Positions 50,381 to 59,254 of a stretch of 64,000 nucleotides of DNA are shown here, one piece after another. Origin of the DNA: Bin87 sp034423575 (lineage in GTDB: Bacteria; Chloroflexota; Dehalococcoidia; Lucifugimonadales; UBA3495); NCBI GenBank assembly GCA_034423575.1, contig DAOUIF010000033.1:62001-126000 (forward strand), in the 5' to 3' direction. The number at the start of each line of letters is the position of its first letter. Within the stretch, counting starts at the first letter, position 1. The notes beneath the pieces are model-generated. The model saw only the letters and a program-made list of their open reading frames with translations, was not told the origin of the DNA and did not search any database. The position numbers and the translations under genes were made by a program.

Positions 50381-51652
50381 ATGATTACCTCGCTGCGGCT
50401 CAGGAATTTCAAGAACTTCGCGGACGAGACGCTGAAGCTCGGGCCGTTCACGGTAATCGTGGGCGCCAATGCCAGCGGGAAGAGCAATATCCGGGACGCG
50501 TTTCGGTTCCTGCATGGGATCGGGCGGGGGTACTCCTTAGCAGAGATCTTAGGAAGTAAACTTGGCCCGGGAGGGCAGCTAGAATGGGATGGCATTAGAG
50601 GAGTCCCTAACGAGGTCGGGCGTTTGAATCCAAGATTCAACCTTGCCCATTCGACTTTTTCCTTGATTGCCGGAATTCGTCCGGTTGGCAGCGAGGAGGT
50701 GTTTTATTCGATATCCGTTTGGTTCGATTTGTTTGGCCCCTACGGGTACCGTATCACTGAAGAATCCCTAGCCGTTGGTTCCAAAACAGTCTTTGCCACT
50801 GTTGATGCCGCAGATCCGCAGGGAGATTTGATGTGGCTCAAGTTCGCTGAGGATGCCGCCTGGCCATGGCCCATGTCGTTCAGTAGATTTCAACCTGCCC
50901 TGGGTCAGTTGTTTCTACGATTTGAACCGATCTACCGCGACAACGTAACAGATCCGGGCGTGACGCCAATTTTGCAAAATGTGCGTTTCATGGACTTGTC
51001 GCCACAACGTATGCGGGAACCCTCCATCCCAGGCGCAACCACGTTGGGCGATTACGGCCAGCACCTGTCAACGGTTCTTGAAGCAATTTGCGCCGACGCC
51101 GACCGCAAGAAAACTTTGCTCTCGTGGTTGGAGGAACTAACTCACATGGACTTGTCCGGGTTTGAGTTCCCCCGCGACCCCAGTGGTCGGGTGCATCTGC
51201 ATATCACCGAGCGCAACGGGCGCAAGGTGTCTGCCTATAGCGCCTCCGACGGCACACTTCGTTTCCTAGCCATACTGGCCGCGCTCCTGAACGATGATGC
51301 CGAGGGGGTCTACTTCTTTGAGGAAATCGACAACGGCATCCACCCCAACCGCCTGTGGCTGTTGCTGGATTTGATCGAACGGCAGACGGCCAAGGGTAAA
51401 ATCCAGGTGATCACCACCACCCACAACCCGGCCCTGCTGGGTTGGATGAACGACACCACGTTTGAACACACCTCGGTTGTTTTCCGAGATGAAGAATCGT
51501 CGGATGGTATCATTCGCCCCGTATCTGAACTGCCGAACATCAAGGAACTCCGTGAGAGCCAGGGGCTTGGCAGGCTGATTACTTCTGGGTGGATGGAAGA
51601 CGTTTTGGCATTAACTGCGGAGGGCGATGATGGGACGGAGGGTCAGCGGTGA
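50381..51652 (+). CDS. RecF/OLD-superfamily AAA ATPase, first gene of an ATPase-TOPRIM-like pair
   Basis: The 423-aa product has the opening ITSLRLRNFKNFADETLKLGP, Walker A GANASGKSN (28-36), a switch-like signature YSASDGTLRFLAILAALL, Walker B VYFFEEIDNGIHP (about 309-321) and VITTTHNPALLGWM. This is the AAA_21/ABC-type fold of OLD, Gabija GajA, PARIS AriA and retron ATPases. No fused nuclease domain is present. The next gene overlaps by 4 nt (GTGA) and encodes a TOPRIM-like protein. Base use looks less GC-rich in its central half than in the neighbours, which may point to transfer. Confidence 0.85.
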   Translation: MITSLRLRNFKNFADETLKLGPFTVIVGANASGKSNIRDAFRFLHGIGRGYSLAEILGSKLGPGGQLEWDGIRGVPNEVGRLNPRFNLAHSTFSLIAGIRPVGSEEVFYSISVWFDLFGPYGYRITEESLAVGSKTVFATVDAADPQGDLMWLKFAEDAAWPWPMSFSRFQPALGQLFLRFEPIYRDNVTDPGVTPILQNVRFMDLSPQRMREPSIPGATTLGDYGQHLSTVLEAICADADRKKTLLSWLEELTHMDLSGFEFPRDPSGRVHLHITERNGRKVSAYSASDGTLRFLAILAALLNDDAEGVYFFEEIDNGIHPNRLWLLLDLIERQTAKGKIQVITTTHNPALLGWMNDTTFEHTSVVFRDEESSDGIIRPVSELPNIKELRESQGLGRLITSGWMEDVLALTAEGDDGTEGQR

Positions 51653-52221
51653 AGGTGCTGATCATTCCCGAGGACTTCCGAAAAGACCAATTTATGCTGA
51701 AACCGATCTTGGAGAGGCTGCTGCGCAGTATTGGGGATACTTCGCCCAAGGTCAGGGTTTGTCGGGACCCGTTGCTCGGTGGGGTCAGAGAAGCGTTGAA
51801 GTCGGAGCGCATTGCCGAGGTTCTAAGCGCGAATAGGGGAATGTACGATGTTTATGTCCTGTGCGTGGATCGCGATGGTGACGCCGGGCGGCGGCAACGT
51901 CTAGACCAAATCGAGAGCGAGTTTGGCACTAATCGGACGTTCTTAGCCGAAAATGCTTGGGAAGAGTTGGAAGCATGGGTCTTGGCCGGCCTCGACCTGC
52001 TTCCGGGATGGCGGTGGTCTGAGGTGCGTGCGGAGGTCCATGTAAAGGAGCAGTACTTCGAGCCACTCGCAGCGGCGCGGGGTTTGGCCGATGGCCCGGG
52101 CGGAGGGCGGAAGGCGTTAGGCGACGAGGCGTCGCGGAATATCGGGGCTATACGGCAGAAGTGCCCGGAGGATTTCGACGCGTTGGCGCGACGGCTGGAG
52201 GCAGTCGCGACGGCGGGATGA
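51649..52221 (+). CDS. TOPRIM-like protein, second gene of the ATPase pair
   Basis: The 190-aa product starts at GTG 51649 inside the ATPase stop. It opens MKVLIIPEDFRKDQF (Glu8 at a TOPRIM-like first acid) and has VYVLCVDRDGDAGRRQR with Asp74, Asp76 and Asp78, matching the DxD of TOPRIM. The C-terminal part has NAWEELEAWVLAGLDLLPGW and GPGGGRKALGDEASRNIGAIRQKCPEDFDAL. It resembles DUF4276/RloB-type partners of AAA ATPases. It probably acts as the nuclease or effector half. No other function is visible. Confidence 0.75.
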   Translation: MKVLIIPEDFRKDQFMLKPILERLLRSIGDTSPKVRVCRDPLLGGVREALKSERIAEVLSANRGMYDVYVLCVDRDGDAGRRQRLDQIESEFGTNRTFLAENAWEELEAWVLAGLDLLPGWRWSEVRAEVHVKEQYFEPLAAARGLADGPGGGRKALGDEASRNIGAIRQKCPEDFDALARRLEAVATAG

Positions 52222-52247
52222 TCCGGTCAGCGTGCCCGGACGTTTGA

Positions 52248-52256
52248 TGCTACAAT
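52248..52256 (+). promoter_or_regulatory. Extended -10 promoter of aprB
   Basis: TGCTACAAT (hexamer TACAAT at 52251-52256) lies 56 nt upstream of the GTG start at 52312, in a 90-nt gap that also holds a GGCAG/GCCGCC-rich stretch. Confidence 0.45.
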
Positions 52257-52311
52257 GCGCGGCAGTTTTTGCCGCCGGGCGGCAGGTGCCGCCTGTTTTG
52301 AGGAGTAATCA

Positions 52312-52752
52312 GTGCCTACCTATGTCGATCCGTCTGCCTGCAACGCCTGCGCTGGCGTGCACGGCGGACCCCAGTGTGTCTATATCTGTCCGAATGACCT
52401 GATGGTGTTGGACGGGATGGTGAACAAGGGCAGTAACCAGGAGCCCGACATGTGCTCCGAGTGCTACGCCTGCGTGAAGCTGTGCCCTGAAAACGCGATA
52501 CACGTTCGCGGCTACGCGGATTTTGTGCCACTGGGAGCGGAGGTGCAGCCGCATTACGAAGGGCAGGACATCGTTTGGGACGTTACGTTCCGCGATGGAC
52601 GTACGGAGCATTTCAGGTTCGCCTCGCGGTCGACGCCCTGGGGAAGCATCGATCCCTACGCAACGGTGGGTCCGGCGGACGCGGACGCGCTACGCACCCA
52701 GGCGCTGTTCGGCGAGCCACACTACCTGATGTTGCCGGAGGACGGCGCGTAG
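52312..52752 (+). CDS. aprB: Adenylylsulfate reductase, beta subunit-like 2x[4Fe-4S] ferredoxin
   Basis: The 146-aa product starts at GTG 52312 behind GAGGAG. It matches AprB along its length: eight Cys in CNACAGVHGGPQCVYICP (Cys10, 13, 22, 26) and CSECYACVKLCP (Cys48, 51, 54, 58), then RGYADFVPLGAEVQP, a beta region and the diagnostic TTPWGSIDPYATV-type segment (here RSTPWGSIDPY). AprB passes electrons to the FAD-containing AprA in the APS/sulfite step of sulfur oxidation or reduction. No aprA is adjacent, and the gene is closed off by a terminator. Confidence 0.9.
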   Translation: MPTYVDPSACNACAGVHGGPQCVYICPNDLMVLDGMVNKGSNQEPDMCSECYACVKLCPENAIHVRGYADFVPLGAEVQPHYEGQDIVWDVTFRDGRTEHFRFASRSTPWGSIDPYATVGPADADALRTQALFGEPHYLMLPEDGA

Positions 52753-52794
52753 CGGTCTAAGCGACGCGTTTCACCAGAATTTGGAAGACCAGCA

Positions 52795-52827
52795 GTCGGC
52801 TCCCGCAGCGGAGCCGGCTTTCTTTTT
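52795..52827 (+). terminator. Rho-independent terminator after aprB
   Basis: A 9-bp stem (52795-52803 with 52810-52818, one G-U pair) and a 6-nt loop are followed by TTTCTTTTT, about 43 nt after the aprB stop. The convergent MFS gene is next. Confidence 0.85.
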
Positions 52828-52895
52828 GCGACTTCGCCCGGCTTTGGGTCGGAGCCGGGGCGTCGAGTCTGAGCGGTTACCAGGGGATTGCCGGG

Positions 52896-54356
52896 TCAGG
52901 CCGGAGTCCCCTGAGTGTTGGGTCGCGGTTGGCGGGCCCGTATTGCGAAGGCGATAGCGGCAATCGCGGCGGTGATCGCGCCGATGCGGAAGACGTCGCG
53001 ATAAGCCAGGAGAAACGCTGCCTCCGGTGGCCGCGTCGCGGCGTACAGATCACTGAGGGCGGAGAAGGCCGCGCCTACGATGGCGACGCATAGGACGGTG
53101 CCGGAGGCCTGGGCGAGGGACATCGCGCCGGACGCGGTGCCGTAACGCTCGGCGGGCACGGTGCCCAGCATGAGGGCGTAGGCGGCGGACTGGTACCACC
53201 CCACGCCGAGACCAACGACCGCGATCCCGACGGCGACGTGCCAGACGGTGGAGTGGGCGTCCAGCATGGACATGGCGGAGAGGCCGACGGCGGACATCAG
53301 CAGGCCGGCGGTGCCCACCGGACGGACTCCCCAGCGGTCGCAGAGCCAGCCACCAACGGGCGCCGAGAGGATGTTGGAGGTCGACATAACGGCGAGCATG
53401 ATGCCCAGTGTCACCGGGCCGCGGCCCAGCGCGTCGGTGACGTAGAACGGGAAGATGAACCAGATGACGAACTGGGAAAAATGACCCAGGAACATGGCGC
53501 CGACGGCGGTCTGGAAGCCGGACAACCGGACCAGTGCCCCGGGTAGCACCGGGGCCGCGGCGGCGCGCTCGACGCGGATCAGGGCAACGAGGATTGGAGG
53601 CGATGCGGCGAGAAGCGCGAGCACCGGGATCGACGTCCAGCCGATGGCCTGGCCGAGGCGCAGGCCGATCATCAGACACAGCAACAGGGAGAGGACCAGG
53701 GCTGAACCGGGCAAATCGAATCGGGGATTCTCTGCGTCGTCGTTTGACCGGTTTCCAAAGGAACGCGGGATGGAGAAGAGACCGATCAGCAGGGCCAGTC
53801 CGGCCAGGGGCAGACGGCCGGCGAACACGGCGGGCCAGTCGAACAGTTGGATAAGCGGACCGGCGCCCAGGGTGGAGGTGACCATGCCAAGGGCGAGGCT
53901 GGCCGAAGTGAAACCCATGGACAGCCCACGTCGATGTTCGGGGAAGACCGAAGCGGCGATGGCGGGCGCGGTGCTGTAGAGGCATCCGGTTCCGAGGGCC
54001 TGAAGGACGCGGAAACCAACCAGGACCTCGAGGGTCGGCGACAGCGACAGGCAGACCATGGATACGACGTAGGTGGTGGTGCCGAACAGGTAGACGAGCC
54101 GAAGGCCGAACCGGTCGGCGAAGGCCCCGGCGCCCAGGGCCAGGCCGGCCCGGGTGGCGATGAAGACGACGATCACCCACTGGACGGACGCGAGATCCGC
54201 ATTGAAGGCGTCGCGCATGGCCGGCAAGCCGACGTTGACGGCGAAGTCCAGGGAAGCCAGCACCATGCCCAGCGCGGCGGCGGAGGCCAGCAGGAGCGTG
54301 CGCCAAGTGATCCGACCGGACATCGCAGGCGCGTTGGTGTCGGATTGGGCGCGCAT
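52896..54356 (-). CDS. MFS transporter, DHA2 (14-TM) type
   Basis: The 486-aa product starts at ATG 54356 (MRAQSDT); an upstream 34-residue extension lacks a site. Hydrophobic segments suggest 12-14 helices. It has GAFADRFGLRLVYLFG in loop 2-3, then RVLQALGTGCLYSTAPAIAASVFPEHRRGLSMG (the motif C/D region of drug:H+ antiporters), and a second-half GGWLCDRWGVRPVGTAG. It most resembles EmrB/QacA-like efflux pumps. Substrate unknown. Confidence 0.85.
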   Translation of the reverse strand: MRAQSDTNAPAMSGRITWRTLLLASAAALGMVLASLDFAVNVGLPAMRDAFNADLASVQWVIVVFIATRAGLALGAGAFADRFGLRLVYLFGTTTYVVSMVCLSLSPTLEVLVGFRVLQALGTGCLYSTAPAIAASVFPEHRRGLSMGFTSASLALGMVTSTLGAGPLIQLFDWPAVFAGRLPLAGLALLIGLFSIPRSFGNRSNDDAENPRFDLPGSALVLSLLLCLMIGLRLGQAIGWTSIPVLALLAASPPILVALIRVERAAAAPVLPGALVRLSGFQTAVGAMFLGHFSQFVIWFIFPFYVTDALGRGPVTLGIMLAVMSTSNILSAPVGGWLCDRWGVRPVGTAGLLMSAVGLSAMSMLDAHSTVWHVAVGIAVVGLGVGWYQSAAYALMLGTVPAERYGTASGAMSLAQASGTVLCVAIVGAAFSALSDLYAATRPPEAAFLLAYRDVFRIGAITAAIAAIAFAIRARQPRPNTQGTPA

Positions 54357-54512
54357 GGCGATTGATTTTACGCCATGCGGGGAGAACGCGATTGGTGGCG
54401 TCTGGAGGTTCTGGGAATCAGGAGGGTATCCTGATGCGGTCAGGACTTGAACAGTCACTTCGGCCTGTGGGGTCAGACCGGAGCGGATACGTGGCGGTCT
54501 GTACTGCGGGTA

Positions 54513-56360
54513 CTATGCCAGGCCGTGTTCGGCGAGGACGGGTCGAATGGCGTCGACGAGGGGAGGCAGGTACTCGCTCCAGTCGCCGACGATGCCGTAG
54601 TCGGCGGCGCGGAAGATGGCCGCGCGGTGATTGCGGTTGATGGCGAGGATCACACCGGCTTTCTGGATGCCCACGGTGTGGTTGAACGCTCCCCGGATGC
54701 CGACTGCAAGGTAAACCTGCGGGGCGATGGTGCGGCCGCTGATGCCCACCTGGATGTGATGGGGCAGCCAGCCGGAGTGGACGACGTTGCGGGTGGTGCA
54801 GATTGACGCTCCGATGCTGGAGGCAAGCTGCTGCGCTGATGAAACGTTCTCTTCGCCGATGCCCATCCCGAGGCCGACCACCACTTCGGCCGAGGTGAGC
54901 TCCAGCGCGCCGTGTTCTGCGGAAACGTGCTCGCTGACCAGGGCGACGTCGACATCGTCGGTGGAGGAGGCAGGGATGGCCTCGACGGCTGCGGTGGCGC
55001 CGGGTTCAGGTGCGCCGAGAGACAGGACGCCGGGGCGAAGGGTGACGAGGTTAGGCAGAGTCTTTGACAGGATGGGGGCGACGACGTTGCCGCCGAGAGC
55101 CGGCTTGAGCTGGACCAACTGGCCGGCATCGTTGATCTCGAGGTCGATGGCGTCGCCGGTGAGGCCGAGCCGGAGACGGGCGGCGATGCGGGCGGCCAGG
55201 TCGCGGCCGTCGGCGGTGGCGGCGAAGAGGATGGCGTAGGGAGGCTGGTCGCCGATGGCGTCGGACAGGGCGCGGGAAACACCTCTTCCGCACAGAACGC
55301 CCAGGCTCGTGGTGTCCAACGTAAGAATGCGGTCGGCGCCGGCCTCGGCCAGCCGGGTAGTTACCTCTGCTGCTGGTGTGCCGTCCTGGATCACGACGGC
55401 GACGACCTCGCTCCGGGTGATCGGAGTGAGCGCCCGGGCCTTGCCCAGCATCTCCAGGGTGACCTGACGTACGCCATCGGCAGCCAACTCGGCGACCACC
55501 CAGATGCTGCGGTCGCCGCCGGTGTAGCGCGGCAGCGCCTCGTTGCCCGAAGCGGAATCCGCATCCACAGACAGTGCAGCCAGACGGTCGCGGAGCATGT
55601 CGGCGACCTGCCGGGCCGCGTCCTCGGGCGTTTCATCACGGACGACGACGGCGAGGCGGTCGGGCTCCACGAGACGGATGTCCTCGACCCAGGTGGGCGA
55701 CCCGTCGAGGCCGAACAGGGACAGGTCGTCAGTGAGGTCGGCGCAGGTGAGCTGCTCGATGGTGCGTTCCTGGGCCTCGGTCATCTCGTCGCGGCCGGGG
55801 TAGCGCTCCTGGCCGGCGCCCTCCGTGACGCAGACCACGGCGGGCAGCGGGCACTCGATGACCTGGTAGCCCTCATCGGTAGCCCGTTCGGCGACGATGC
55901 GATTGCCGGCGCGGTCCACATCCAGCTTGCGGACATTGCTGATGTGAGGCAGGCCCATCAACTCGGCGACCTCGGGGCCGACCTGTCCGGTCTCGGCGTC
56001 GCTGCTGTTGCGTCCGCAAACGATGAGATCGGGAGTTTCTCGCTCGAGGGCCAACGCCAGGGCCTGCGCGGTGGCCAGTGTGTCGCTGCCGGCCAGGGCA
56101 CGGTCGGAAAGGAGAATGCCGCGGTCCGCTCCCAGGGCGTAACACTGTGTGAGACCCTCGGCGGCGTTGGGCGGGCCCATGGACAGGGCGATTACGGTGT
56201 CGTCGGCGTCGGATTTGAGGTCGACGGCCATGTTGATGCCGAGGAGGTCGAAGGGGTTGATCTCGGATGGAACACCCTCGCGCCGGATTACCTTGTTCTC
56301 GTAGTCGAACTCGATGCGAGACACAACGGGAACGAACTTGACACAGACCGCGATTTTCAT
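54513..56360 (-). CDS. Fused electron-transfer flavoprotein EtfB-EtfA
   Basis: The 615-aa product is a natural fusion. Residues 1 to about 265 are EtfB: MKIAVCVKFVPVVSRIEFD, TDLYALGADRGIL-like nucleotide region (CYALGADRGILLSD) and CGRNSSDAETGQVGPEVAELMGLP. Residues ~280-615 are EtfA: GLGMGIGEENVSSAQQLA, then the FAD block IAPQVYLAVGIRGAFNHTVG and VILAINRNHRAAIFRAADYGIVGDW. It passes electrons from acyl-CoA and other flavin dehydrogenases to the quinone pool. It lies 22 nt after pncB on the same strand. A fused form is uncommon. Confidence 0.95.
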   Translation of the reverse strand: MKIAVCVKFVPVVSRIEFDYENKVIRREGVPSEINPFDLLGINMAVDLKSDADDTVIALSMGPPNAAEGLTQCYALGADRGILLSDRALAGSDTLATAQALALALERETPDLIVCGRNSSDAETGQVGPEVAELMGLPHISNVRKLDVDRAGNRIVAERATDEGYQVIECPLPAVVCVTEGAGQERYPGRDEMTEAQERTIEQLTCADLTDDLSLFGLDGSPTWVEDIRLVEPDRLAVVVRDETPEDAARQVADMLRDRLAALSVDADSASGNEALPRYTGGDRSIWVVAELAADGVRQVTLEMLGKARALTPITRSEVVAVVIQDGTPAAEVTTRLAEAGADRILTLDTTSLGVLCGRGVSRALSDAIGDQPPYAILFAATADGRDLAARIAARLRLGLTGDAIDLEINDAGQLVQLKPALGGNVVAPILSKTLPNLVTLRPGVLSLGAPEPGATAAVEAIPASSTDDVDVALVSEHVSAEHGALELTSAEVVVGLGMGIGEENVSSAQQLASSIGASICTTRNVVHSGWLPHHIQVGISGRTIAPQVYLAVGIRGAFNHTVGIQKAGVILAINRNHRAAIFRAADYGIVGDWSEYLPPLVDAIRPVLAEHGLA

Positions 56361-56382
56361 CGGATTTGGGCTCCTTGGCGAA

Positions 56383-57771
56383 TTATGAGGACAGCGTGGC
56401 GCTCAGCTTGCTACGCACCTGGAACTCAAGGCGCGCCAAATTGTCGCTGATTGAGACTGGGAAATGATCCGGCTGTCGGAGGCTCCGGTGCGCCAGAGGC
56501 AGCCGGGACAATCCGTCGGCCACTCGCTGGCGGGCATCGGCGATGGCGCCGGGCGGAATGACGCGGCGCCCGTCTCGCATCGCCAGGGACAACAAAGGCT
56601 CTCCCGACGCGTCTGCCTCAGTGGACAGTCCGATGGCGTCGGTCGACATCATGCCCTCGGGGTCGTACCGGCGGAAGACCTGCTTGGCTGCGGGCAGTGA
56701 CTCCTTGCCTGCGCTGAGTTTCATTATGGGGCGGCCGTCGCAGCTGACCATCTTGTAGACCATGTCGCAAGACGGGGCGTCGGCCGAAACGCCAACGCGG
56801 GTGCCAACCCCGAACATATCAATTTGTGCCCCTCCCGTTACGAGGCGCGCGATCTCGTACTCGTCGAGGCCTCCGCTGGCAACTATGCGCACGTAGCCGA
56901 GTCCCGCGTCATTCAAGATGCGTCGAACCTGCCGGCTCAGGGCATCGAAATCGCCGGAATCGAGGCGGACGCCGGTGAGTTGATGGCCGTCACGCTCCAT
57001 TTCCCGGGCAACCTCAACCGCGGCGTGGGCCCCGTTGATGGTGTCGTAGGTATCCAGCAGGAGGACGCTGCGGTCGGGGAACAAACGGGAGTAAGCGCGG
57101 AAGGCTTCGATCTCGGCGTCGAAGCTGGTTACATAGGAGTGGGCCATGGTGCCGGTGGGCGGGATGCCATAGCGTTTGGCGGCGAGCACATTGCTGGTTG
57201 CGCCGAAACCGGCGATGTAGGACGCGCGGGCCATCTTCAGGCTGGCCTCGGTGCCGTGGGTGCGGCGGGCGGCGAAATCGGCGATGGGCCGGCCCTGTGC
57301 CGCCTGAACGCAACGGGCGGACTTGGTGGCCAGCAGGGTCTGGTATTGGACCTGGTTCATGACCAGGGTTTCGGCCAACTGGGCAGCGATGATCGGTCCC
57401 GTGACCTCCAGCACCGGCTCGTGGGGGAAGAACAGGCTGCCCTCAGGCATGGCGCGGACGCTTCCGGTGAAGCGGAATTCACGAAGGTGATCGAGGAAGT
57501 CTGTAGTGAATATGCCGGTGCTGGCCAGGTAATCGACGCTGCCGTTGTCGAAGGTCAGCGCTTCAAGGCAATCCAGGGCGTCGTCAACGCCGGCGGCGAC
57601 CAGGTAGCCGCGGTCCGGCGGGTATTCGCGCACGTACAGGCTGAACGTGGCCTCGCCGGCGATGCCCTCGGCGAAATAGGACTGGGCCATGGTCAGCTCG
57701 TAGAGATCGGTGAGCAGGCCGATGTCGCCGGCGGGCAGCGGAAGGTACGGAGGCTGGCTGGACAGGTTCAT
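56383..57771 (-). CDS. pncB: Nicotinate phosphoribosyltransferase
   Basis: The 462-aa product starts at ATG 57771 (MNLSSQPP); ATG 57804 is possible. It has LLTDLYELTMAQSYFAEGI, TKSARCVQAAQGRPIADFAARRTHG, GTMAHSYVTSFDAEIEAFRAY, where the catalytic His lies, LTGVRLDSGDFDAL and the phosphate loop in MFGVGTRVG. It makes nicotinate mononucleotide in NAD salvage. It is first in a pncB-etfBA unit with its own promoter. Confidence 0.94.
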   Translation of the reverse strand: MNLSSQPPYLPLPAGDIGLLTDLYELTMAQSYFAEGIAGEATFSLYVREYPPDRGYLVAAGVDDALDCLEALTFDNGSVDYLASTGIFTTDFLDHLREFRFTGSVRAMPEGSLFFPHEPVLEVTGPIIAAQLAETLVMNQVQYQTLLATKSARCVQAAQGRPIADFAARRTHGTEASLKMARASYIAGFGATSNVLAAKRYGIPPTGTMAHSYVTSFDAEIEAFRAYSRLFPDRSVLLLDTYDTINGAHAAVEVAREMERDGHQLTGVRLDSGDFDALSRQVRRILNDAGLGYVRIVASGGLDEYEIARLVTGGAQIDMFGVGTRVGVSADAPSCDMVYKMVSCDGRPIMKLSAGKESLPAAKQVFRRYDPEGMMSTDAIGLSTEADASGEPLLSLAMRDGRRVIPPGAIADARQRVADGLSRLPLAHRSLRQPDHFPVSISDNLARLEFQVRSKLSATLSS

Positions 57772-57821
57772 GGACGCGGGTCGCCTCGCGCCGAAACTCG
57801 GCATTCGTGCGGGATGTTGGC

Positions 57822-57850
57822 ATTATCGGGCGGGGTATGGGGAGAGTCAA
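57822..57850 (-). promoter_or_regulatory. Sigma70-type promoter of pncB
   Basis: Minus strand: TTGACT (57845-57850), a 17-nt spacer and GATAAT (57822-57827), 51 nt upstream of the pncB start. Confidence 0.6.
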
Positions 57851-57867
57851 ACGGGGTCAGGACGATG

Positions 57868-57876
57868 GTGCTACAC
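57868..57876 (+). promoter_or_regulatory. Extended -10 of the second ATPase gene
   Basis: TGCTACACT ends 8 nt before ATG 57884, so the mRNA would be leaderless or nearly so. No Shine-Dalgarno site is visible before that ATG. Confidence 0.45.
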
Positions 57877-57883
57877 TTGGGAT

Positions 57884-59254
57884 ATGGACAGTATCACGCT
57901 GCAAAACTACCGATGTTTCGGGAGCGAGGAGCAGACGGCGCGGCTGGCGCCGTTGACGTTGCTGGTGGGTCCCAACAGCACGGGAAAGACATCGTTTCTG
58001 GCGCTGATACGGGCGCTGTGGGACGTGGCTTTCAGGGAGGTGGTGCCGAATTTCCGGGAGGAGCCGTTTGACCTGGGCTCCTTCGAGAATATCGTCCATG
58101 ACAACGGGGCGCGGGACGCGATCCGCGCTTCATTCACCGCAGGCTTTAGCAAGCGCTCACCGAGTCTGGAATTAGGTGAGGCACGGTACAAGGTGGATTT
58201 CGCCGACCGAAATGGTTCGCCGTACCCTGTCGCCCGCAGCCTCGACCGGAACGAAGCACGATGGACGGTCACTCGTCTAGGCGAGTTGGACCATCTAACT
58301 ATGCTGTCAACATCGAACGGCACTTGGCGGTATAGCATACCCGTGGCGCGAGAGGACAGTTATTCGACCGCGCTGATCCCGCACCCAATTTCCCGTTGGG
58401 AAACGTTTGCTCGGCTCCTCGTCCGCGATGGTGACGACCAAGAAGCACAGACTGGGTCTGGTGCGGCTTTGCATGACGATCGAGACCTCCAGATCATCAT
58501 GGAGTCGAGCATCGATTTTAGAAAATGGGGTGGCGAACCCCGCCCGTTCGCTGGCTCTCCAGTGCGCTCGCGCCCCCGTCGCACTTATGACCCGATGTTA
58601 TTGGCGCACGATGTCGAAGGTGATTCGATCCCGAGCTATCTGGCGAATGTGTCGCGCAGGGCCGCAGACGAATGGCAACGGCTCAAAGGCGGACTGGAGG
58701 ACTTTGGGCGAACATCCGGACTATTCGATGAGATATCGGTAAGGTCATTCGGGAAATCGGATGGGGATCCGTTCCAGATACAGATGCGCAAGTTTGGCAA
58801 GCGGCGCAAAGGGCCGTGGCGCAATCTGATCGACGTCGGCTATGGCGTTAGCCAGGCGCTGCCTGTGCTGACCGAGTTGCTGCGTCCCGATGCACCATTG
58901 ATGTTTTTGCTCCAACAGCCGGAGGTACATCTGCACCCGCAGGCGCAGGCGGCTTTGGGGACGTTATTCTGCGAGGTGGCTGCCGGCGGGCGGCAGTTGG
59001 TGGTGGAGACCCACAGCGACTACATCATCGACCGGGTGAGGATGGATGTGCGGGATCAGACGACAGGTTTGAAGCCGGAGGACGTTTCGATACTGTATTT
59101 CGAGCCGAGGGACTTGGACGTGAAGATTCACTCGATACGGCTTGATGAAATGGGCAACGTGCTGGATGCGCCGGCTTCATACGGCCGATTTTTCATGGAC
59201 GAGATCAACCGCTCGATCGGCTTGGTAAAACCCGATGTGCGCGATAGTAGATAA
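57884..59254 (+). CDS. RecF/OLD-superfamily AAA ATPase, first gene of an ATPase-PIN pair
   Basis: The 456-aa product starts at ATG 57884 (MDSITLQNYRCFG). It has Walker A GPNSTGKTS (29-37), the signature YGVSQALPVLTELL, Walker B MFLLQQPEVHLHPQAQ and the H-loop VVETHSDYIIDRV, a form common in the DUF3696/AAA_21 subgroup. The C-terminal strand DVSILYFEPRDLDVKIHSI closes the ATPase. It overlaps the PIN-like gene by 20 nt. Such ATPases regulate nucleases in several defence systems. The middle part (140-260) is less conserved and more AT-rich than the flanks. Confidence 0.85.
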   Translation: MDSITLQNYRCFGSEEQTARLAPLTLLVGPNSTGKTSFLALIRALWDVAFREVVPNFREEPFDLGSFENIVHDNGARDAIRASFTAGFSKRSPSLELGEARYKVDFADRNGSPYPVARSLDRNEARWTVTRLGELDHLTMLSTSNGTWRYSIPVAREDSYSTALIPHPISRWETFARLLVRDGDDQEAQTGSGAALHDDRDLQIIMESSIDFRKWGGEPRPFAGSPVRSRPRRTYDPMLLAHDVEGDSIPSYLANVSRRAADEWQRLKGGLEDFGRTSGLFDEISVRSFGKSDGDPFQIQMRKFGKRRKGPWRNLIDVGYGVSQALPVLTELLRPDAPLMFLLQQPEVHLHPQAQAALGTLFCEVAAGGRQLVVETHSDYIIDRVRMDVRDQTTGLKPEDVSILYFEPRDLDVKIHSIRLDEMGNVLDAPASYGRFFMDEINRSIGLVKPDVRDSR

